Positions 1-5,104 of a stretch of DNA of 6,597 bases are shown one piece after another. Source of the DNA: CAZMCH01 sp964564735 (lineage in GTDB: Bacteria; Poribacteria; DTPJ01); the NCBI GenBank assembly GCA_964564735.1, contig CAZMCH010000153.1:1-6597 (forward strand). Direction: 5' to 3'. How positions within the stretch are numbered: the first letter of the stretch is position 1; every line of letters starts with the position of its first letter. The notes below the pieces were generated by a model. The model was not told the origin of the DNA. It ran no database searches and saw nothing but the letters and a program-made list of their open reading frames with translations. Both the position numbers and the translations under genes were made by a program.

Positions 1-38
1 CCACCAAGACACAAAGGCACGAAGCAGGAATATGATTT

Positions 39-66
39 ATCATCTCTTTGAAAAATTAGAGATGAT
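39..66. repeat. Hairpin inside left repeat
   Basis: ATCATCTCT at 39-47 pairs perfectly with AGAGATGAT at 58-66 around a 10-base loop. There is no T-run after the stem on either strand, so it does not look like an intrinsic terminator. It sits in the central part of the left palindromic repeat. Confidence 0.6.
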
Positions 67-116
67 CTGCGTTATGCAGTCAGCGAAAATCAGCAGTTTA
101 TTTCTTTTTTACAGCG

Positions 117-135
117 TTAAAGATTTAATCTTTAA
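117..135. repeat. 19-bp perfect palindrome inside left repeat
   Basis: TTAAAGATT and AATCTTTAA form 9-bp arms around a single central T. The corresponding place in the right copy (about 6477-6495) keeps the same layout but with two arm mismatches. It lies about 60 bases downstream of the rhaM stop. Lacking a U-tract, it is a weak terminator candidate and may instead be a structural part of the repeat. Confidence 0.6.
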
Positions 136-194
136 TCCCTTGTGCTACTTTGTGTTTTAGTGTCTTTGTGGTTTATTCCTATATCGAACTGACG

Positions 195-509
195 TTAATC
201 TATGTGGAAAACTTCCCGCAAATCTTCTGAAACAGGGCTATTGTCAGGATTACTTGGCATAACATCACCCATATATGCCCACCATTTTTTGCAGATCGCT
301 GTATCTGCTATCGTATTCCATTTTTCTTCATTTTCTATTTCTGCATAAGCGAAGAGCATATTGCGCTTTGCATCTAGGAATATAGAATAATTGCTGACGC
401 CATGGTCTTTGAGCATCTTGTGCATATCGTCCCATATTGGATTATGCCTTTTTTCATATTCCTCATGTTTATCGGGATTGACGAACATTACAAATGCTTT
501 TCTTATCAT
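195..509 (-). CDS. rhaM: L-rhamnose mutarotase
   Basis: This cytosolic enzyme interconverts the alpha and beta anomers of L-rhamnose and so feeds the beta form to rhamnose isomerase. The 104-residue product equals the length of E. coli RhaM (YiiL) and is colinear with it. It opens with MIRKAFVM and has NPDKHEEYEKRHNPIW (11-26), containing the active-site Tyr18 and His22 known from the family. The tandem Trp76-Trp77 follow in KKWWAYM, and DVMPSNPDNSPVS is at 82-94. The family is a small dimeric alpha/beta-barrel fold. The start is supported by a strong Shine-Dalgarno (AAAAGGAGA, 517-525 on the complement) 7 bases upstream. It is the last gene of a likely nadE-rsmI-DUF3352-like-rhaM transcript, 37 bp after its neighbour. 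No other rhamnose gene is in the window. The TAA stop falls inside the left repeat, so the extreme C-terminus may have been shaped by the repeat. Confidence 0.95.
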   Translation of the reverse strand: MIRKAFVMFVNPDKHEEYEKRHNPIWDDMHKMLKDHGVSNYSIFLDAKRNMLFAYAEIENEEKWNTIADTAICKKWWAYMGDVMPSNPDNSPVSEDLREVFHID

Positions 510-546
510 TGTTATTTCTCCTTTTAAATTTTCATTACAAGTTTAG

Positions 547-2184
547 CTAATGCTTAAGTAACAACTTCAATATCAATCTATCTGCCTCTGAATACCAGAC
601 AGCACCCAAATTTTTCCATGAACGTAATATCTGTGCGTTATCCGCTATCATTAGGACATATCTTTCATTCTTTTCTGATGATCGTTTGCCTGTTATCATG
701 CCTTGAAATAGATATAATTTCGCAAATTGTTGCGCTATTGGTTCAATATCAGCAAGATTTATGAATAATGTATTATCTGAACCTTTGGATAGCGAGTTCA
801 TTACACTTTCATATTGAGCTTGTTTAACGATTGATTTTTGTTTCCCATTTGATACATCTACTACTGATTTAAGAGTCGCCATATCTGTTGAGATTGCTAA
901 CGTATCATTCTTGATTATTGTATAACCAAAACCTATTGGTAAATATATCCCCGGGAACGAACTTGAATAGCTTATTTTTTCGCCATTATGCTCAATTTCG
1001 CTGAAAGAAATCTGAGGGCTTTGATATTTCATTATATCTTTAATCTGTCTTAATGATTCCTCTGCCATAAGTTTATTATTGACCTTCATAAAGAACAAAA
1101 AGGAAGGAACTGTCAAATATTCAACAGAACTGGGGGCGATCAATGCTTCCGCAAGTGATTCCTCAACGACTGGAAGCAAAACTTGCCTGAATATAAATAA
1201 TCTTGGACTTATATATTTTTCCATAAGAGCAAAAAGTTTTTCGGGTTTTAGAGTCTTATGAGTTATGAACATAAGCGCATTTTCTGGTATTGGAAGGCGT
1301 TCTACTAAAGAAGTTTCTGTTTTACTTGCTTTACCGTTTTTATTTAGAATAAAATTATCGATCTCTAGTCCATCTTTTGAATTGCTTGCGATACCAGCCC
1401 ATAAGCCGATATTACTTAAAAATGAAAGCCTTTGAGGATTAATACCATATTCTATAAGAAGCGATGCTGATTCTAATACTCTTTCAGGATTTATATAAAA
1501 TGATATGTCAGACTTTGGAATGGTTGATGTAAGTTCTATAAATCTTGGGAGTGCTGTTAATCCCTTATGTTTATGTCTATATATATCAATGGTATTTTTT
1601 ATAATATTTATATCAGTGGAAAGTAATCCAGCCCTACCTGCAAAGGCATATATATATTGCCATTCAGGAGATTTTATTGTTATAAGCCTAAATCCCTCGT
1701 ATCTCTCCTTTATAACTTCATAATCAGGTGATATTAGCCTTTCTATCTGTCCAGTAGCTATCAAAAGCCTTGTTAGCATATCTAACTTACTGATTAATAG
1801 ATAGCTTAATCCCGAACTTGGTTGAGAGGTATTTATTCCATAAAAGGCAATAGTGGCGTGTTTGCCGATTAATCGATTAATAGTGCTTCTGCTTAAACCC
1901 ATCTGTTGAAAATCATACAAATCTCTTTCTATAATAGCCCATAGCCTTGTTGTTTTGAAATTAATCCATAATGAAGATTCCGATAACCTTTTTACAAATT
2001 CAGAATTCTTTGCAGATGAAAAGACACTATCAAAATTGTAAATATCAAGGTAGGCAAAAGCTGTATCTGGCAATATTTCCAATATTTTTGGCATCGGAAA
2101 AACAGCATACATCACAAGATAGCCAATTAAAAGAATTATGATCAGTGATATAATCGCTAAGATTAACTTATTTTTCGTTTTCAT
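547..2184 (-). CDS. Membrane-anchored DUF3352-like protein
   Basis: This is a 545-residue protein of unknown function. Residues 1-6 are basic and 7-28 form one strongly hydrophobic segment with no obvious cleavage site, so an N-terminal anchor with the rest outside the cytoplasm is likely. After it, ILPDTAFAYLDIYN (36-49) resembles the 'LP.dt..yv.v' opening of DUF3352-type proteins. Two segments look like copies of one module: LLSTDINIIKNTIDI (187-201) and LAISTDMATLKSVVDV (429-444), each followed by a basic linker and an aromatic residue. ENALMFITHKTLKPEKLF (301-318) and NTLFINLADIEPI (471-483) fit further alpha/beta repeats. No catalytic motif is evident. Its start overlaps rsmI by 17 bp, implying translational coupling. 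A GAGG lies 11 bases upstream of the ATG, a rather long spacing. The DUF3352 assignment comes from pattern similarity, and a family with no name is possible. Confidence 0.8.
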   Translation of the reverse strand: MKTKNKLILAIISLIIILLIGYLVMYAVFPMPKILEILPDTAFAYLDIYNFDSVFSSAKNSEFVKRLSESSLWINFKTTRLWAIIERDLYDFQQMGLSRSTINRLIGKHATIAFYGINTSQPSSGLSYLLISKLDMLTRLLIATGQIERLISPDYEVIKERYEGFRLITIKSPEWQYIYAFAGRAGLLSTDINIIKNTIDIYRHKHKGLTALPRFIELTSTIPKSDISFYINPERVLESASLLIEYGINPQRLSFLSNIGLWAGIASNSKDGLEIDNFILNKNGKASKTETSLVERLPIPENALMFITHKTLKPEKLFALMEKYISPRLFIFRQVLLPVVEESLAEALIAPSSVEYLTVPSFLFFMKVNNKLMAEESLRQIKDIMKYQSPQISFSEIEHNGEKISYSSSFPGIYLPIGFGYTIIKNDTLAISTDMATLKSVVDVSNGKQKSIVKQAQYESVMNSLSKGSDNTLFINLADIEPIAQQFAKLYLFQGMITGKRSSEKNERYVLMIADNAQILRSWKNLGAVWYSEADRLILKLLLKH

Positions 2185-2860
2185 CTTCTTTTTTGCCTCT
2201 TACAACAATAGTAAATTCCCCTTTGGGTTTTATTTCTGTGTATTTTTCTATGGCAGAGCTAATTGATCCTCTGTAAAATTCCTCAAAATATTTGGTTATA
2301 TCGTTTGCTATTACTATTTGTCTATCGCCAAAAACCTCAAGCATATCTTCCAAAGATTTTAATAGCCTATGTGTTGATTCAAAGAATATAATAGTCCTTT
2401 TTTCATCAATGAGCGATCGAAACTTTTTCATTCGTCCTGAATGTTTGGGAGAAGGAAATCCCTCAAAAACAAAATTATGTAATGGGAAACCAGATACTAC
2501 TAGTGCAGAAAGTATTGATGATGGACCCGGTATCGGCACAATATCTATCCCTTCTGCTATACAAGCATTAATGATAGTATATCCCGGATCAGATATTGCT
2601 GGTGTTCCAGAATCAGAAACAAGGGCGATATTGTAGCCGATCTTTAGTTTTTCTATCAATGTCTTATCTTTTTGCGTCTCATTATGCTCAAAGTAACTAA
2701 TCATTGGAGTATGTATATCATAATGGCTAAGTAGTTTCCTTGTATGGCGTGTATCTTCTGCAGCGATTAAGTCAACTTCCTTTAAGATACGCAATGCTCT
2801 TAGCGTTATATCTTCCATATTGCCAATAGGAACGCTGACTACATAAAGATTTCCTCTCAT
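2168..2860 (-). CDS. rsmI: 16S rRNA (cytidine(1402)-2'-O)-methyltransferase RsmI
   Basis: RsmI uses S-adenosylmethionine to methylate the 2'-O of C1402 in the 16S rRNA decoding centre. The 230-residue product shows the family's tetrapyrrole-methylase-fold motifs in order: VPIGN (10-14), AAEDTRHTRKLL (33-44), SDSGTPAISDPG (82-93) and PIPGPSS (109-115). FEGFPSPK (132-139), ESTHRLL (161-167) and KGEFTIVV (213-220) follow. At 230 residues it is shorter than E. coli RsmI (about 286) and lacks the C-terminal extension; such short forms are common in other phyla. Some positions differ from the usual consensus: ESTHR for ESPHR, and NDITKYFEE for the more usual RELTK..EE. The start is well placed: GGGAG inside the end of nadE precedes the ATG by 7 bases, and only 2 bp separate the two genes. 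The 3' end overlaps the next gene. Confidence 0.95.
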   Translation of the reverse strand: MRGNLYVVSVPIGNMEDITLRALRILKEVDLIAAEDTRHTRKLLSHYDIHTPMISYFEHNETQKDKTLIEKLKIGYNIALVSDSGTPAISDPGYTIINACIAEGIDIVPIPGPSSILSALVVSGFPLHNFVFEGFPSPKHSGRMKKFRSLIDEKRTIIFFESTHRLLKSLEDMLEVFGDRQIVIANDITKYFEEFYRGSISSAIEKYTEIKPKGEFTIVVRGKKEDENEK

Positions 2861-2862
2861 CT

Positions 2863-3666
2863 TTATCTCCCGATATAATCATGGGTAAAAATAGCATTGA
2901 CCTGCGGAGTTGGCGGTAAGCATCTCTTATACTCAGCTTTTTTGACCTTTTCTGATACTTCCATGATAAATGGTTCTGAGAAGCCTTGTTCTTTGAGTTC
3001 ATCAATAGTAAATCGTTTTTCTATCATATAATAGAGCAATTTATCAACCTCTGCATAAGTGAACCCCAATTCATCTTCGTCTGTCTGTCCGATCCATAGA
3101 TCCGCCGTTGGTGCTTTTTGTATTATCTGATCGGGAACACCAAGAAATTTCGCCAAAGCGCGAACCTGAGTTTTATATAAACCACCTATTGGCAACATTG
3201 CACAAGCTGTATCTCCATGAAGCGTGCTATATCCTAACAATATTTCTGTCTTATTACCACAGCCAAGAACAAGGGCTTTTCTTAGTGATGATTGATCATA
3301 TAGAATAACCATGCGTTCACGAGCCATAAGATTACCACGTCGAAGCGGGTCTGCATCAGGAAAGTTTTTGAAATATGCGTCAACTATATCTGTAATTTCG
3401 ATAGTCTCAAAATTAATTCCTAAGTTCTTTGCGACAAGCTGTGCGTCATTTGCACTATTTGGGCTACTTGTTCGATAGGGCATACTTATTCCCCAAACAT
3501 TTCTTGCGCCTAATGCTTTTTGAGCCAAATATGCCACTGTGCTTGAATCTATGCCCCCTGAAAGCCCGATTACCGCATTATTAAAATTCGCTTTTCTGAA
3601 ATTTTTACTAATGAAGTCTAAAAGTATATCGCAAATCTTTTCCATATTAATTGACAATGAGTCCAT
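2863..3666 (-). CDS. nadE: Ammonia-dependent NAD+ synthetase
   Basis: NadE adenylates nicotinic acid adenine dinucleotide with ATP and amidates it to NAD+, the last step of NAD synthesis. The 267 residues cover only the synthetase domain. The PP-loop SGGIDSS is at 36-42, RERM at 116-119, GNKTE at 137-141 and HGD at 150-152. KAPTADLW...QTDEDELG (184-201) is the usual substrate-binding stretch, and the C-terminus has KRCLPPTPQV (248-256). The glutaminase (CN-hydrolase) domain of the long bacterial and eukaryotic enzymes is absent, so free ammonia or a separate glutaminase is the expected nitrogen source. The start at 3666 has GGAG 7 bases upstream; the internal Met8 has no such site. It is the first gene of the nadE-rsmI-DUF3352-like-rhaM unit, preceded by a 356-bp repeat-rich gap. 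Confidence 0.95.
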   Translation of the reverse strand: MDSLSINMEKICDILLDFISKNFRKANFNNAVIGLSGGIDSSTVAYLAQKALGARNVWGISMPYRTSSPNSANDAQLVAKNLGINFETIEITDIVDAYFKNFPDADPLRRGNLMARERMVILYDQSSLRKALVLGCGNKTEILLGYSTLHGDTACAMLPIGGLYKTQVRALAKFLGVPDQIIQKAPTADLWIGQTDEDELGFTYAEVDKLLYYMIEKRFTIDELKEQGFSEPFIMEVSEKVKKAEYKRCLPPTPQVNAIFTHDYIGR

Positions 3667-3685
3667 TCAGATTCTCCATTTTGAA

Positions 3686-3691
3686 ATTATA
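3686..3691 (-). promoter_or_regulatory. Possible -10 box upstream of nadE
   Basis: On the minus strand this is an exact TATAAT within a run of alternating T and A, 19 bases before the nadE ATG. A start about 7 bases downstream would give a leader of roughly a dozen bases that still includes the GGAG ribosome site. There is no recognisable -35 hexamer at 16-18 bases upstream (TTCTAT at best), and the upstream bases belong to a repeat arm. It is suggestive only, since AT-rich DNA yields such hexamers by chance. Confidence 0.35.
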
Positions 3692-3709
3692 TATACGAGT
3701 TTTTCACTT

Positions 3710-3997
3710 ATAGAACGCGGATAGCGCGGATTTGACAGATTGACACGCATTGAGGATTCAATGATAGAAAAATTAAAAGATTAAATTTCCCATATTGAAA
3801 TCATTGAAAAATATGAAAATCACGAATTCGACAAATAAAACAAATTACACGTATATTGATGTATAAACAATTCGTGAAACTCGTCTTTTAGTGCAATTGG
3901 TGATTAAATTGCATTTTTCAATAATTACCATATTAGAACTTATTTTCAATTTTATAATCAGCAAAAATCCGCTAAATCCGTTCAATCAGCGTTCTAT
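3710..3997. repeat. Second inverted-repeat element with GCGGAT-type arms
   Basis: The left arm (3710-3742) starts ATAGAACGCGGATAGCGCGG. The reverse complement of 3965-3997 starts ATAGAACGCTGATTGAACGG. Aligned without gaps they agree at 25 of 33 positions, with a 222-bp interior. The arms contain loosely repeated GCGGAT/ACAGATT units of about 9-10 bases. This is a different sequence family from the window-edge repeats but has the same architecture: a long imperfect palindrome made of degenerate short-period units, in intergenic DNA, with no ORF. Confidence 0.7.
3821..3876. repeat. Inner inverted repeat CACGAATT/AATTCGTG
   Basis: CACGAATT at 3821-3828 pairs with AATTCGTG at 3869-3876, 40 bases apart, inside the larger inverted repeat. 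The flanks extend the similarity loosely (ATCACGAATTCG against TTCACGAATTGT). The interior repeats related units (ACAAATAA, ACAAATTA, CACG). It may be a separate small palindromic element nested in the first. Confidence 0.5.
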
Positions 3998-4001
3998 TTC
4001 C

Positions 4002-4018
4002 TTTAACTGCAAAAAAGG
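4002..4018. repeat. Repeat-end motif TTTAACTGCAAAAAAGG
   Basis: This 17-base stretch nearly equals the reverse complement of 6577-6595 (TTTAACGTTGCAAAAAAGG, two extra bases) and of 103-121 (TTTAACGCTGTAAAAAAGA). It therefore links the middle repeat to the window-edge repeats. On the minus strand it gives a run of six T just after the URO-D-like stop codon. No good stem precedes that run, so it is not called a terminator. Confidence 0.55.
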
Positions 4019-4022
4019 TATA

Positions 4023-5081
4023 TTACTGAATTGGTATATGTCCGTATTTATTGATAGTTCTGGATATTGTTGTCAGGCTCCCTTGCCAGCGATGAGAAGG
4101 TATATCTTCGGTAATACCAATAATAAGACGATCTCCAGGGGCTGACTCTTTCAGTAATTTTATCGTCTCTTCCTCTACACCCTCATCTGAGCGCAGATGT
4201 GCAGATGATGTAAAATTAATCCATAAAACCTTGTCTGACCATATATCCATTGCTTCTTTTAGTGTCATATCACAATCTGGCGCAGGTGTAAACGCCTCTA
4301 TATAATCCAAATCCGAATCCGCAACAAGATCAGCCCATACCTTATTATTACCGTCTAAATGAGCCCCTATTAATTTGCCGTGCCTGTGCATAATTTCTGA
4401 TGCTTCATTATAGCATGGTATAACGTATTTCTCAAAACGTTCTCTGCCCATTACCTGACCAGTTTCATTGCCACCATAATTTAAATGAGATACAGGGGAT
4501 TTTGCAACTAAAGGATATAATTTGCGCTTCTGCTCAACCATTGCATCATATAACTTTAAAACTTCATCTTGTCTCTCTGACCATTCTATTGAAAATGCTT
4601 CAACACCCATCCAAGAGATCATAATTTGATGTAATGGTGTTAGACCAACGGAAGAACGCAATATAACTCCTTCGCCAAGCTCTGCTTCTGCCTTAGCGAA
4701 ACTATCATAACAAGTTTCATATTCTTCATCCTGAATCATGAACAAAAGCGGTTTATAATCTTCTGGTCTCTTAAAGATTTTCTCTATGTTCCAGCTTGTA
4801 ATTCCAGCAGGACGACTGACACTATACACACTACCAACAGGGGTATGGATGTCGGTGCGATAATATGTGATGCCGTCTTCCGTATAGGATTTTGTTTCGG
4901 ATTTGACGTTGGGTGTGCGTGTATGCACAACAGGATGTCCTCTGTCAACAACGCACATCCCTTCATCACGAAGCTGTTGACCTAGATCACCTTGTGGAAC
5001 CATACATTCATATATGGTAAATGGAACTCTATCGGGCTTATCTCCATAAAGTATCGCTTCAACTCGTTTTCTTGGAGTCAT
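4023..5081 (-). CDS. Uroporphyrinogen decarboxylase-fold protein (not HemE)
   Basis: This 352-residue protein opens MTPRKRVEAILYGDKPDRVPF (1-21), the classic start of the URO-D/MtaA superfamily. YVIPCYNEA (219-227), HLDGN (241-245), EAFTPAPDCDMTLKEA (262-277) and ITEDIP (323-328) follow, all typical of divergent members. The arginine-rich N-terminal loop of true HemE (MRQAGRY) is absent, so haem synthesis is unlikely. In corrinoid-dependent methyltransferases such as MtaA and MtbA the zinc site uses an H-x-C motif; here the equivalent reads H-L-D and no second obvious Cys follows near the C-terminus, so standard zinc-thiolate chemistry looks unlikely. The substrate is unknown. An upstream ATG at 5102 would add 7 residues but has no ribosome site, whereas 5081 has AGGAAGGG 8 bases upstream. 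It follows the DUF362 gene by 23 bp, a likely shared transcript. Confidence 0.85.
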   Translation of the reverse strand: MTPRKRVEAILYGDKPDRVPFTIYECMVPQGDLGQQLRDEGMCVVDRGHPVVHTRTPNVKSETKSYTEDGITYYRTDIHTPVGSVYSVSRPAGITSWNIEKIFKRPEDYKPLLFMIQDEEYETCYDSFAKAEAELGEGVILRSSVGLTPLHQIMISWMGVEAFSIEWSERQDEVLKLYDAMVEQKRKLYPLVAKSPVSHLNYGGNETGQVMGRERFEKYVIPCYNEASEIMHRHGKLIGAHLDGNNKVWADLVADSDLDYIEAFTPAPDCDMTLKEAMDIWSDKVLWINFTSSAHLRSDEGVEEETIKLLKESAPGDRLIIGITEDIPSHRWQGSLTTISRTINKYGHIPIQ

Positions 5082-5089
5082 TATATTTT

Positions 5090-5097
5090 CCCTTCCT
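5090..5097 (-). promoter_or_regulatory. Ribosome binding site deciding the URO-D-like start
   Basis: AGGAAGGG on the minus strand lies 8 bases before the ATG at 5081, and the protein from that ATG begins MTPRKRV, the family's usual start. The in-frame ATG at 5102 is preceded by AT-rich sequence with no purine-rich site, and this ribosome site would lie inside its coding region. Confidence 0.75.
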
Positions 5098-5104
5098 AAC
5101 ATAA

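Larger units (their letters stand above)
1..199. repeat. Palindromic intergenic repeat, left copy (window edge)
   Basis: This is a gene-free stretch made of inverted repeats. Bases 116-199, read on the minus strand, match 6413-6496 on the plus strand without gaps at 74 of 84 positions, and the outermost 19 bases (ATTAACGTCAGTTCGATAT) are identical. The copy is also palindromic within itself: bases 1-24, built of CACNAAGN units, are a degenerate mirror of about 139-172. Further stems are a 9-bp hairpin at 39-47/58-66 and a 19-bp palindrome at 117-135. It probably continues beyond base 1. No ORF or transposase lies in it, so it behaves like a MITE- or REP-like dispersed intergenic element. Its outer end overlaps the last bases of rhaM. 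The repeat call is firm; its nature as an element is inference. Confidence 0.85.
3667..4022. other. 356-bp gene-free gap between the two gene units
   Basis: No convincing coding sequence lies here. The stretch holds the possible nadE promoter at its left end, a long-range inverted repeat (3710-3742 with 3965-3997), an inner inverted repeat (3821-3828 with 3869-3876), and a TTTAAC...TGCAAAAAAGG motif directly beyond the stop of the URO-D-like gene. The composition is strongly AT-rich apart from the repeat arms. The gap separates the DUF362/URO-D unit from the nadE unit. Confidence 0.8.

Noticed and set aside
1..24. CRISPR-like array from repeated CACNAAGN units
   Set aside because: Units are 8 bases and degenerate, there are no constant repeats with unique spacers, and no cas genes are present.
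117..135. Intrinsic terminator for rhaM at the 19-bp palindrome
   Set aside because: The stem is AT-only apart from one G-C pair per arm and is not followed by a T-run on the minus strand, so it does not meet the usual pattern.
2292..2636. 114-residue plus-strand reading frame
   Set aside because: It lies wholly antisense to rsmI, whose protein is strongly conserved; the frame is a shadow.
3732..3760. Plus-strand promoter with TTGACA at 3732-3737
   Set aside because: The hexamer belongs to a repeat arm, no good -10 lies 16-18 bases on, and no plus-strand gene follows.
3891..4145. 84-residue plus-strand reading frame beginning in the central gap
   Set aside because: It starts in repeat DNA, runs antisense into the 3' end of the URO-D-like gene, has no ribosome site, and its product is low-complexity hydrophobic sequence with no recognisable domain.
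4023..5102. Annotation of the URO-D-like gene as hemE, with start at 5102
   Set aside because: The HemE arginine-rich loop is missing, and the start at 5081 has the ribosome site and the family's normal N-terminus.
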